From Bacillus sp. FSL K6-3431 (GTDB lineage Bacteria > Bacillota > Bacilli > Bacillales > Bacillaceae_C), in assembly GCF_038002605.1 (NCBI RefSeq), contig NZ_JBBOCT010000001.1, positions 3,596,001 through 3,660,000 of the forward strand: a DNA stretch of 64,000 nt. Direction: 5' to 3'. Within the stretch, counting starts at the first letter, position 1. The number at the start of each line of letters is the position of its first letter. The notes below the pieces were generated by a model. That model was given only the letters and a program-made list of their open reading frames with translations. It was not told the origin of the DNA and did not search any database. Position numbers and translations under genes: made by a program. Below, piece by piece: positions 7,046 through 15,376 of the stretch.

Positions 7046-8894
7046 CAACGTCATTCGCAATAAAAGGACATATGCCGCTTATTTTCTAAGCAGTACATTT
7101 TCCGTACTCGTATTTTTCATTTATGCGATTTTCGCCTTTCATCCTTCTTTATCAGCGATCAATGCGAATGTTTCTATGGGATTGCATGTTGCTGAAGGGA
7201 TTATTTATGTGTTTTCTTTCCTATTCGTCCTCATTTCCATGAGTGCCTTTTTGAAATCGCGAAAAAAAGAATTCGGATTGATGGTCATGCTTGGGATGAC
7301 GAATACGCAGTTACGAAGAATGGTCTTTCTAGAAAATGTCTTTATTGGTTTTTTTGCAACTATTTCTGGTATGGGGCTTGGCCTCGTTTTTGGAAAAATA
7401 ATATTGCTTGCTGCAGAAAATATTTTAAATTTAGAGGAAACCCTGCCATTTTATTGGCCAATTCAGGCTTTGCTATTAACATTTATCGCTTTTTTATTGT
7501 TGTTTATTATCATCTCCTTTTCGACGGTCTCGATTTTAAAAGGGAATAAGCTAGTCGATTTAATTAAAGGAAGTTCTGCACCGAAGAAGGAGCCGAAATC
7601 CTCTGTTGCATTATCGATTATTGCCGTTCTATTACTGGCAATCGGTTATGCTGGAGCATTGTTGGCTCGTAATATGCAAGTGGTAATGGCGATGATCCCG
7701 GTTATCATTGTTGTAACGATAGGTACCTACCTTCTTTTCACCCAACTAAGTGTTTATACGATCAATAGGCTTAGAAGGGGAAAATCCCTATTTTGGAAAA
7801 AGACAAATATGGTGCTTTTTTCGGATCTTGCTTATCGAATGAAAGATAATGCTAGAACATTCTTCTTTGTGGCGATTGTATCTACTGTTGCATTTTCAGC
7901 AATCGGCTCGCTCGTTGGTTTCCGCTCGATGATGACCACGGCCGCCGTTGAAGAAAGCCCATTTGCATTTACTTATACAAATGAGGGGAATGTCAAAGGG
8001 GAAGAACATATCAGGCTGATCAAGGAGGAACTTGCTGATATTCCATATAAGGAAGCAAGTGTAAAAATGAAGGGGATTAATTTTAAAGAAACTAATTATC
8101 CCATGTTCGTTGTAAGCGAGACAGACTATAATCAACTGGTGGAGATTGGAGAACTGGGATTTAAGAAGGTCGACATCCAACAAAATGAAGCAATTCCTAT
8201 TCAATACCATAGTTCGATCGGTATGACGCCAGATTGGGACCGTGGAAAAATCATTTTAGAAGAAGATAATATTGTCCTTAATCAAAACGAAAGAATCTTA
8301 TCCAATTTATTTCCGCCTTATCATGATTATTTTGTTGTAGATGACGCGCTTTTTGATAAGCTACAACAGGTTGAATTACAACAGGAATATTCGGCCTTTT
8401 ATATAAAGGATTGGAAGGAAACGGTTGAAGCTGGTAAAAGTTTAATACAAAAGATTGGCAAATTCGGAGATGCTTATCAATTCCATTCTTTAGCTTTTGA
8501 TTGGAATGAAGTGAATCAAGGGTACGGGGCAATTCTTTTTGTCGGTTTGTTTATCGGGGCAGTATTTTTCGTAGCTGCTGGAAGCTTTCTATATTTCCGA
8601 CTTTATGCTGACTTAGAAGATGAGAAGCGTAAGTTTTCCGCGATCGGAAAATTAGGATTAACTGACAAAGAATTATCAAAGATTCTCTCAGTCCAGTTAG
8701 CACTCTTGTTCTTTGTGCCAATTATTGTCGCTGTTATCCATGGTGCCGTTGCACTTACAGCTCTTCAACATATGTTTAACTTTAGTTTAGTGAAGGAGTC
8801 CGCACTTGTACTAGGAAGTTTTAGTGTGATACAAATCGTTTACTTTTTCTTTATTCGCGCCAATTATATACGAAAAATAAAAAGATCGATGTAA
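7020..8894 (+). CDS. BceB-type ABC transporter permease
   Basis: The 624-residue permease has the BceB layout: an N-terminal helix, two FtsX-like blocks (about 55-235 and 285-310), a large extracellular domain (about 315-500) with no cysteine, and three C-terminal helices (about 505-615). The opening MTFRQFAFNNVIRNKRTYAAYF is typical of the family. The start has GGAGGGG just upstream, inside the end of the ATPase gene, so the two are coupled. The extracellular domain is what recognises the antibiotic-lipid complex and communicates with the BceS kinase. Confidence 0.9.
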   Translation: MTFRQFAFNNVIRNKRTYAAYFLSSTFSVLVFFIYAIFAFHPSLSAINANVSMGLHVAEGIIYVFSFLFVLISMSAFLKSRKKEFGLMVMLGMTNTQLRRMVFLENVFIGFFATISGMGLGLVFGKIILLAAENILNLEETLPFYWPIQALLLTFIAFLLLFIIISFSTVSILKGNKLVDLIKGSSAPKKEPKSSVALSIIAVLLLAIGYAGALLARNMQVVMAMIPVIIVVTIGTYLLFTQLSVYTINRLRRGKSLFWKKTNMVLFSDLAYRMKDNARTFFFVAIVSTVAFSAIGSLVGFRSMMTTAAVEESPFAFTYTNEGNVKGEEHIRLIKEELADIPYKEASVKMKGINFKETNYPMFVVSETDYNQLVEIGELGFKKVDIQQNEAIPIQYHSSIGMTPDWDRGKIILEEDNIVLNQNERILSNLFPPYHDYFVVDDALFDKLQQVELQQEYSAFYIKDWKETVEAGKSLIQKIGKFGDAYQFHSLAFDWNEVNQGYGAILFVGLFIGAVFFVAAGSFLYFRLYADLEDEKRKFSAIGKLGLTDKELSKILSVQLALLFFVPIIVAVIHGAVALTALQHMFNFSLVKESALVLGSFSVIQIVYFFFIRANYIRKIKRSM

Positions 8895-8959
8895 AAAAGA
8901 TATATTATATTATCGCATATGAAATTCGTCCATTGAATAGACCTGATATTTTTAAGTGA

Positions 8960-8989
8960 TTACATTGTTTCAAACTTGCATGCTATAAT
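8960..8989 (+). promoter_or_regulatory. SigA-like promoter of the DUF368 gene
   Basis: TTACAT, an 18-bp spacer, and TATAAT (8984-8989), about 33 bp upstream of the coding start. Confidence 0.5.
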
Positions 8990-9022
8990 ATCAGTATTCG
9001 AATCAAAGGGAGAATTTTATAA

Positions 9023-9847
9023 ATGGATTGGAAAAATATATACCGTGGGCTTTTAATGGGAGTGACAGATTTGATCCCAGGTGTCAGCGGCGGAACCGTA
9101 GCATTTGTGCTTGGAATCTATGATCGTTTACTAGAAGCAATTAGTGGGTTCTTCAGTCGCAATTGGAAAAAGCATATCGGGTTTTTGGTTCCGTTGGGAA
9201 TCGGAATTGTCGCTGCGTTACTTATATTTAGTAGATTGATTGATTATTTGTTAGAAAGCCATCTAGCATCTACCCAATTCTTTTTTATGGGACTGATCAT
9301 TGGTGTTATCCCATTTATATTGAGGCAAGCGGAAGCAAAACAAAATTTTAAATCAAACCACTTTATTGGATTAATTGTGGTGGCAATTTTGCTTGCCTCA
9401 CTTGCTTTTATTAAACCGGATGAAGCTGTAGCACCAATCACTTCTTTAAGCATGCCAGTGTTCTTTCTGCTTTTTTTTTCGGGCTGGTTAGCAAGCATGG
9501 CTATGCTTCTGCCAGGTATTAGTGGGTCGTTTATTTTGCTATTAATCGGTGTCTACACGACGGCAATTAAAGCTTTAAAAGATTTTAACATTCCTTTAAT
9601 CCTTACAATAGGTGCAGGGGTCATTATTGGTTTCATTGTGAGTAGTAAGGCGATACGTTATTTACTTACGCATTATCAACATATGACCTATGCAGTTATC
9701 GTTGGATTAATATTCGGTTCATTCTTCGTCATGTTTCCGGGCGTTCCAGGGGGATCGGAACTATGGCTTAGTATCATCACTTTCCTAGCGGGCCTTGTTT
9801 TTTCGTTATGGTTTAGTTCCGAAAAATTCACGAAAAAAAGTCAATGA
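9023..9847 (+). CDS. DUF368 (PopT-like) undecaprenyl-phosphate translocase
   Basis: The 274-residue polytopic membrane protein contains the two family signatures: GVTDLIPGVSGGTVAFVLGIYD near the start and a related inverted-repeat copy, MAMLLPGISGSFILLLIGVY, near residues 155-180. The DUF368 family was shown to recycle undecaprenyl phosphate across the membrane (PopT). About eight or nine helices are visible. It has its own promoter but directly follows the BceAB genes, whose job is also to guard the undecaprenyl lipid cycle; the neighbourhood is therefore thematically consistent. Confidence 0.88.
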   Translation: MDWKNIYRGLLMGVTDLIPGVSGGTVAFVLGIYDRLLEAISGFFSRNWKKHIGFLVPLGIGIVAALLIFSRLIDYLLESHLASTQFFFMGLIIGVIPFILRQAEAKQNFKSNHFIGLIVVAILLASLAFIKPDEAVAPITSLSMPVFFLLFFSGWLASMAMLLPGISGSFILLLIGVYTTAIKALKDFNIPLILTIGAGVIIGFIVSSKAIRYLLTHYQHMTYAVIVGLIFGSFFVMFPGVPGGSELWLSIITFLAGLVFSLWFSSEKFTKKSQ

Positions 9848-9882
9848 AAAAATTATTGGCTTTTTTTTATTTGTGGTGTATA

Positions 9883-9904
9883 GTGTGTATATAGATATAC
9901 ACAC
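9883..9904. promoter_or_regulatory. Palindromic operator of the YtrA-like regulator
   Basis: Ten-base arms GTGTGTATAT and ATATACACAC are perfect inverted repeats around a 2-bp centre (AG). The site lies 24 bp before the first gene of the operon that encodes a GntR/YtrA regulator, in the likely promoter region, so autorepression is the simplest reading. Confidence 0.75.
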
Positions 9905-9927
9905 ATAAACTTAAGGGGGAGACTTAT

Positions 9928-10662
9928 TTGGAAAGCTGGAGACAGGCACTTTGGTTAGTGAAGTTTGAATTAAGGGCATACAGAAAAAATATGTTTTTCG
10001 CCATGCTGCCTTCTTTATTACTTTATTTCGCTATTGTCTATACATTGGAGAGCGATAAAGTAAATGACGGATCAATTTCGATGCTAGACGATATCCTTTT
10101 TGTTACTATCTTTTGGTTTGCGGTTGTTTGGATGAAACCAAAAGAGTTCCAATATCAAAAATTAGCTGGAAAGTTTTGGGCTTCACCATATTTTGTCATG
10201 TTAAAACAGTTACCGATCCCTAAAGATATTTTGATCAAGAGCCGTTTTCTACAATATTATGTGACTTCGATCCCAGTCCATCTACTTGTATTAATGATGA
10301 TATTTATCAGTTCGCCAACGATAAGAGATCTATTATCTCCTGGTGAATATATCGCATTTTCACTTATTTGGCTTAGTTCGGGTATGGTGATGGGAGGCGT
10401 TTTTCCAGCTAGTGAATCTGGAGAATATAACTCAAAATTAAAATTAGTAATATACACTATTATTTCGATCGTTGTGTTTCTTGGAGGGTTTATTGCTCTT
10501 TATATATTTACTGGTGAAGGCCTCGTTTATTGGTCGATTGTTGCTGCAAATAAATGGCCTATTCTATCAGCCTCTTTCTCCATCTGTATAGCGGTAGCCT
10601 TCATGATTTATTGGCCACATTATATGAGGAAGAATATCGAACGGATCGATTATTTTAAATAG
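9928..10662 (+). CDS. Membrane protein of a YtrA-type ABC operon
   Basis: The 244-residue protein has about six membrane helices and no enzyme motif. It starts at TTG 9928, preceded by AAGGGGGA 8 bases upstream. It is the first gene of the operator-controlled operon and resembles in size and layout the ABC-2-like membrane subunits found with YtrA-type regulators. It probably works with the ATPase encoded two genes later. No closer assignment is possible by eye. Confidence 0.65.
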   Translation: MESWRQALWLVKFELRAYRKNMFFAMLPSLLLYFAIVYTLESDKVNDGSISMLDDILFVTIFWFAVVWMKPKEFQYQKLAGKFWASPYFVMLKQLPIPKDILIKSRFLQYYVTSIPVHLLVLMMIFISSPTIRDLLSPGEYIAFSLIWLSSGMVMGGVFPASESGEYNSKLKLVIYTIISIVVFLGGFIALYIFTGEGLVYWSIVAANKWPILSASFSICIAVAFMIYWPHYMRKNIERIDYFK

Positions 10663-10680
10663 AAAGAGAGGAAGCGACAG

Positions 10681-11076
10681 ATGCAACTTCCAATTCGACT
10701 TTCAAAGGATTCGCGGGAACCGATTTATTTTCAAATAGAAGAACAAGTAAAAGCGCTAATTGCAAGTGGGCAATTGAGTGCAGGAACACTTCTTCCTTCG
10801 ATTCGTTCTCTTTCAAAAGATCTTGAAGTTAGTATGATAACGACGAGAAGGGCGTATCAAAATTTAGAACAGCAAGGATTCATTCGGACAACGCAAGGAA
10901 AAGGAACATTCGTCTCTGAAATCGAAGAAGGATTGAAAAAAGATGTGAAAATAGCAGCAGTAAAGCTTGCATTTGAAACGGCGATTGAAACAGCACTTCG
11001 CCATGATTATTCTTTAAAGGAAGCAGAAGAGATATTTCAAAGCATAGTTGAAAACTATCAAAGGAAGGGGGAGTAA
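10681..11076 (+). CDS. GntR-family transcriptional regulator, YtrA subfamily
   Basis: A short GntR protein (131 residues) with an N-terminal winged helix (PIYFQIEEQVKALIASGQL, then LPSIRSLSKDLEVS and GFIRTTQGKGTFVS) and only a ~55-residue C-terminal tail, the YtrA signature. These regulators usually repress their own ABC-transporter operon and respond to cell-wall antibiotics. The palindrome at 9883-9904 is the natural target. It lies between the first membrane protein and the first ATPase gene in one transcription unit. Confidence 0.88.
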   Translation: MQLPIRLSKDSREPIYFQIEEQVKALIASGQLSAGTLLPSIRSLSKDLEVSMITTRRAYQNLEQQGFIRTTQGKGTFVSEIEEGLKKDVKIAAVKLAFETAIETALRHDYSLKEAEEIFQSIVENYQRKGE

Positions 11077-11079
11077 GGA

Positions 11080-11937
11080 ATGGAACAGGCTGTAAGAATA
11101 ACAAATGTACAAAAACAAATAGATGAATTTCAGTTAGGACCAATCGATCTTCAGTTTGAATCAGGGATGATTACTGCGCTCGCGGGAAGCAATGGTGCGG
11201 GGAAAAGTACCTTGCTAAAAATAATCATGAATTTAGTAAAACAAAATCAGGGAAATATAGAACTTTTTGGAGAGGTCATCCGTAAAGAAGAGGAGAATTG
11301 GCAGAAGAGGGTTGCATATTTGCCGCAATCAATGCCGGGAGTTGTCCCTTTTACAGGAAGAGAACTTAAAAGCTTAGTTGCACATTGGTACCCAAGTTGG
11401 GACGAACAACTATTTAATCAAATGATTGATTTATTTGAGATCCCTTTAACAAAGCAGTTTGAAAAATTATCGCAAGGGGCAAAACAGAAATTAAATTTAG
11501 CTCTGACACTTCCACGGAATGCCGTTTTGCTTATATTGGATGAGCCAACTTCGCATCTTGATATTCCAGCAAAAAAGATGTTACAAGACTTACTAGCAAA
11601 TTGGATGGAACGCGGCGATAGAACACTTATATTTGCTAGTCACCAAGTCGAAGAGATTCGTAAACTTGCTGATTATATCGCTGTTATGAAAAACGGAAGG
11701 CTGATAGGACAGTTTGAAAAAGAAGCACTGACAGAGCAGTATAAACGCTACTGGTTTTCAAACCCTATACCAGAAAATGCAATTCCAGGTGAAGTGGAGC
11801 GCAAAGGTAGAACGATCGTTACGAGCAACCCTCAAAAAACAGAAATGTTTTTTAGAAATAAAGATATGCAATGGTTAGACTCAAAAGCTGTCGAACTTGA
11901 TGAAATATTAACATTTATGTTGAACAAGAAAGGGTGA
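11080..11937 (+). CDS. ABC transporter ATP-binding protein (YtrB-like)
   Basis: The 285-residue ATPase has Walker A GSNGAGKS, a weak signature (LSQGAKQK instead of LSGGQ), Walker B LLILDEPTSHLD and the switch His in FASHQ. The unusual signature is common in the YtrB-type subfamily. It begins 3 bp after the regulator gene, and the C-terminal ~65 residues form an accessory domain. Likely partners are the membrane protein encoded at 9928-10662 or the NatAB-like pair downstream. Confidence 0.82.
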   Translation: MEQAVRITNVQKQIDEFQLGPIDLQFESGMITALAGSNGAGKSTLLKIIMNLVKQNQGNIELFGEVIRKEEENWQKRVAYLPQSMPGVVPFTGRELKSLVAHWYPSWDEQLFNQMIDLFEIPLTKQFEKLSQGAKQKLNLALTLPRNAVLLILDEPTSHLDIPAKKMLQDLLANWMERGDRTLIFASHQVEEIRKLADYIAVMKNGRLIGQFEKEALTEQYKRYWFSNPIPENAIPGEVERKGRTIVTSNPQKTEMFFRNKDMQWLDSKAVELDEILTFMLNKKG

Positions 11938-11943
11938 GCCAAA

Positions 11944-12876
11944 ATGGAAAACGTTTTAACCGTAAACAAGCTTGGAAAATCATTTAAAACAAAACGCGTC
12001 ATTGAAGATATCAGTTTTGATGTTCGTAAAGGTGAAATTATGGCAATATTGGGGCCAAATGGAGCAGGGAAGTCAACGACGATTAGAAATATAATGGGAA
12101 TTATGTATCCTGATGAAGGTAGTATTGTGTTTCATAATCATGCAGCGAATGAAATCCCGCGTCATAAAATTGGTTATTTGCCTGAAGAGCGGGGTTTATA
12201 TAAAAATGTAAAAGTAATGGATATGATTTTATATTTAGCTGACTTAAAAGACTATCCAGTGAAGAAGGCGAAAGAGCGAGCTCTTGCCTATTTAGCTAAA
12301 TTTGATCTGGAAGGGAAAGAGAAAGTGTCTGTGGAAGAGCTGTCGAAAGGAATGGGGCAAAAAGTTCAATTTATTGCTTCGATCATCCATGAGCCTGAAT
12401 TACTGATTTTAGACGAACCATTCTCAGGATTAGACCCAGTCAGCCAAGAGCTTTTTAAAAAAGAAATTAGAGAACTCGCAAATAATGGGACTGCAATTCT
12501 ATTATCCTCACATCAAATGAATGTTGTCGAGCAATTATGCGACCGATTATTTATGATTCACCGTGGACAAAAAGTAATTTATGGAACAATGGAAGATGTT
12601 AAAAATCAGTACGCAAACTTCAAATGTACAATTAAAGGAAGGAATGATCTTTCGGTATTAGAAAAACTGTCAAATGTGCAGCGAGTCGAGCAGTCCGATG
12701 ATACGGCTATTCTTTATTTAACGCAAGACGTCGTTGTGCCACTGTGGCTGAGACAACTTCCAGAAAGTTTACACATTCAAGAGCTTTCAATTGATAGAAT
12801 TTCTCTCCATGAAATTTTCATTGATGTAGCAACTGACAAACATATACTCCAAGAAGGAGGCGCTGTCCATGCGTAA
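11944..12876 (+). CDS. ABC transporter ATP-binding protein (NatA-like)
   Basis: The 310-residue ATPase has Walker A GPNGAGKS, signature LSKGMGQK, Walker B LLILDEPFSGLD and the switch His in SSHQM. The length, with a ~80-residue C-terminal domain, and the paired ABC-2 permease match the NatA/DUF4162 type. NatAB in Bacillus subtilis exports sodium, but this family also contains drug exporters, so the substrate is open. It overlaps the permease gene by 8 bp. Confidence 0.85.
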   Translation: MENVLTVNKLGKSFKTKRVIEDISFDVRKGEIMAILGPNGAGKSTTIRNIMGIMYPDEGSIVFHNHAANEIPRHKIGYLPEERGLYKNVKVMDMILYLADLKDYPVKKAKERALAYLAKFDLEGKEKVSVEELSKGMGQKVQFIASIIHEPELLILDEPFSGLDPVSQELFKKEIRELANNGTAILLSSHQMNVVEQLCDRLFMIHRGQKVIYGTMEDVKNQYANFKCTIKGRNDLSVLEKLSNVQRVEQSDDTAILYLTQDVVVPLWLRQLPESLHIQELSIDRISLHEIFIDVATDKHILQEGGAVHA

Positions 12877-14107
12877 TAGCTTAAAGGTTGCAAAGTGGGA
12901 AATTAAAAGGAATATGACAAATAAATCATTTATCATTTCCCTTTTATTAACACCCGTTCTATTTATGATATTCTTTTTTGTGCCTTCTTTCTTTAGTGAT
13001 AAAGATTCAAATAATACAGTGAAGGTACATGTTCTTGACGAGTTGAATGTTTGGGGTGAACTTGAAAAGGCAGTCGAACAGCAGGAGTTGAATACGTGGG
13101 ATTTGCAAAAGACGGATATAGCTGAAGCCGATATGGCTAAAGCTGCTGTTGACTCGGAACAATCTGTGTTCATTGCCATGACAGAAAAAGGACTTGAGCA
13201 AGGTCAGGTTCACATGTATATGAGTGATGATGTAGATGAAAATTTTCAGTATGAAGCATTCATTTTAGAAGAACCACTACGGCAGGTGCAAATCGAGCGC
13301 CTTGGTTTGACGGCTGAGCAAAAGGCCGTGATCGCAAGCCCAATTTCAATTGAGCCGATGTATACTGAATCTACAGAGACCAGTGAGGAAGTAGAATCTG
13401 GCGAAGAATCAACGGCTGATCCACTGAAGCGAATTATTCCAGGTGCATTTGCAGGCATCATCTTATTTTCCATTGTCATGACGGGGATGATGATCTTCCA
13501 ATCAGCGTCACAAGAAAAGAAAGAAAAGGTCGCGGAAATTATTTTATCTTCGCTGACACCGACGGAATTAATGCAAGGAAAAATAATTGGTTATTTTGTT
13601 CTTGGTATTACCCAAGTGATGGCATGGCTCGTTTTTCTTATTCCACTTGTCATGTGGAAACTCGATATACCAATAATGGAGTACTTATTAGTCCCTGAGT
13701 TATTATTGCTTTTATTTATTGCATTTGCAGGCTATCTTCTGTTTGCGGCAATTTTTGTCGGACTTGGAGCAACTGTAGAAGAGATGACAGCAACAAGTAA
13801 TTTCCAAGGGATGATTATGATGCTTCCTTTCTTACCGTTTCTATTTATTGGTCCAATCATGAGTGATCCTAGTGGGCTGATTGCAAAAATCGGCTCATTT
13901 ATTCCAATTACTTCCCCTGCAATATTACTGCTTCGCCTTTCCATGTTAGAAGAATGGCCGTGGACAGAAATAATTATTGCGTTAGTCATTTTAGTGATTA
14001 GTATTTGGCTATTTATGAAACTTGCCGGAAAAATATTCAAAATGGGAATTTTGATGTACGGAAAAAACGCGACACCAAAAGAAATATGGAAGTGGATGTG
14101 GGCTTAG
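12869..14107 (+). CDS. ABC-2 type permease (NatB-like)
   Basis: The 412-residue permease has an N-terminal helix (about 20-41), a large external domain (about 45-185) that ends in an acidic Glu/Ser-rich stretch, then six helices. The helix before the cytoplasmic loop is followed by EKKEKVAEIILSSLTPTELM, the conserved NatB-type motif. The start has AAGGAGG upstream. It closes the YtrA-controlled operon and is followed by a very long inverted repeat. Confidence 0.85.
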   Translation: MRNSLKVAKWEIKRNMTNKSFIISLLLTPVLFMIFFFVPSFFSDKDSNNTVKVHVLDELNVWGELEKAVEQQELNTWDLQKTDIAEADMAKAAVDSEQSVFIAMTEKGLEQGQVHMYMSDDVDENFQYEAFILEEPLRQVQIERLGLTAEQKAVIASPISIEPMYTESTETSEEVESGEESTADPLKRIIPGAFAGIILFSIVMTGMMIFQSASQEKKEKVAEIILSSLTPTELMQGKIIGYFVLGITQVMAWLVFLIPLVMWKLDIPIMEYLLVPELLLLLFIAFAGYLLFAAIFVGLGATVEEMTATSNFQGMIMMLPFLPFLFIGPIMSDPSGLIAKIGSFIPITSPAILLLRLSMLEEWPWTEIIIALVILVISIWLFMKLAGKIFKMGILMYGKNATPKEIWKWMWA

Positions 14108-14122
14108 AAGGGAATTGTGTGA

Positions 14123-14173
14123 GTTGTTTGGGGGTTGTTTGGGTGCCTGGCACCCAAACAACCCCCAAACAAC
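14123..14173. repeat. Near-perfect 51-nt inverted repeat (25-bp arms, 1-nt loop)
   Basis: The left arm 14123-14147 and the right arm 14149-14173 are perfect reverse complements around a single T, with GGGTGCC-T-GGCACCC at the centre. Each arm is itself built from two TTGTTTGGG-like words. There is no T tract after it, so it is not a typical terminator, although it may still stop transcription from the NatB-like gene. It resembles a REP-type palindromic element. Confidence 0.85.
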
Positions 14174-14276
14174 CTTCTCGACGGGACAGCTACCTTATTT
14201 TGTGCAAATATTTTCAAATAACAAGAATTCATATATAATAGTCTATTAAGTATAGCAACAGGAGATGTGAATAAAA

Positions 14277-15185
14277 ATGTCTGTTAAAGTAAATATAGAG
14301 AAAAAAGCAAAACAGCTAAATAAGAAGTTTGAAAACCGCGGCCGTTTATTAGTAAAATGCCCAGATAGACCGGGGATTGTTGCGGCGGTGTCCAAGTTTT
14401 TATGTGATCATGATTCAAATATTATTGAATCAAGTCAATATACAAGTGACCCAGAAGGCGGAGCTTTTTTCATTAGAATTGAATTTCAATGTGAGGATCT
14501 AATGTCTAAGCGTAAGCAAATGGAAAAAGACTTTGCAGATCTCGCGGCTACATTTTCGATGGACTATGATTTTACATATGGAAATGAGCGGAAACGTACG
14601 GCTATTTTCGTTTCACAGGAGCCACATTGTTTAATGGAGCTTCTTTGGGAATGGCAAAATGGTGACCTTGAAACAGATATTGCTGTTGTAATCAGTAATC
14701 ATGAAGATTCACGCGGGATCGTCGAATCGCTTGGTATTCCGTTTCATCATATACCGGCGAATAAAGATATTCGAAAACAAGTAGAAGAAGAACAGATTCG
14801 TTTAATGGAAGAATATAATGTTGAATTATTAATTCTTGCGCGTTATATGCAAATATTAACACCGGAGTTTGTTGATCACTTTCCAAATCAAATCATTAAT
14901 ATACATCACTCGTTTTTGCCGGCATTTATCGGTGCACGCCCGTACGAACGCGCATATAATCGCGGTGTGAAATTAATTGGAGCAACTTCACATTATGTGA
15001 CGAATGATTTGGATGAAGGGCCAATTATTGAACAGGATATCGATCGTGTGGATCACCGTGACCGTGTAGATGATTTAAAGAAAATAGGTCGACAAATTGA
15101 ACGGCGTGTTTTAACACGAGCTGTAAAATGGCATTTAGAAGATCGAGTAATTGTCCATGAAAACAAAACGATTGTGTTTCACTAA
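14277..15185 (+). CDS. purU: Formyltetrahydrofolate deformylase
   Basis: PurU hydrolyses 10-formyltetrahydrofolate to formate and tetrahydrofolate, balancing the one-carbon pool. The 302-residue protein has an N-terminal ACT domain (about 20-95, RLLVKCPDRPGIVAAVSKFL) and a C-terminal formyltransferase-like domain with the catalytic pattern NIHHSFLPAFIGARPYERAYNRGVK and the Asp in DLDEGPIIEQD. The order and length are those of the family. The start follows CAGGAGATGTG. A terminator follows the stop by about 50 bp, so it is probably monocistronic. Confidence 0.95.
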   Translation: MSVKVNIEKKAKQLNKKFENRGRLLVKCPDRPGIVAAVSKFLCDHDSNIIESSQYTSDPEGGAFFIRIEFQCEDLMSKRKQMEKDFADLAATFSMDYDFTYGNERKRTAIFVSQEPHCLMELLWEWQNGDLETDIAVVISNHEDSRGIVESLGIPFHHIPANKDIRKQVEEEQIRLMEEYNVELLILARYMQILTPEFVDHFPNQIINIHHSFLPAFIGARPYERAYNRGVKLIGATSHYVTNDLDEGPIIEQDIDRVDHRDRVDDLKKIGRQIERRVLTRAVKWHLEDRVIVHENKTIVFH

Positions 15186-15234
15186 TTTACATGCGATAGT
15201 GTTACTTGTACGAAATAAGATGTAAGTGAATTTG

Positions 15235-15265
15235 AAAGACCTTCTGAAAAATGGAAGGTCTTTTT
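15235..15265 (+). terminator. Rho-independent terminator after purU
   Basis: AAAGACCTTC pairs with GAAGGTCTTT across a 9-nt loop and runs into a T tract. Confidence 0.9.
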
Positions 15266-15376
15266 CCATTCAATATTATGGTACTGCTGTCTTTGGATTT
15301 ATTTTAGTTCCGAAGTTTGGAGCGGAACGAACTCCCTGCTATGCTGAAAGAGAATTTCGTTAGGAGGTAATAAAAT

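Noticed and set aside
14123..14173. Insertion sequence end or attachment site
   Set aside because: There is no transposase or integrase nearby and no matching second copy in the window.
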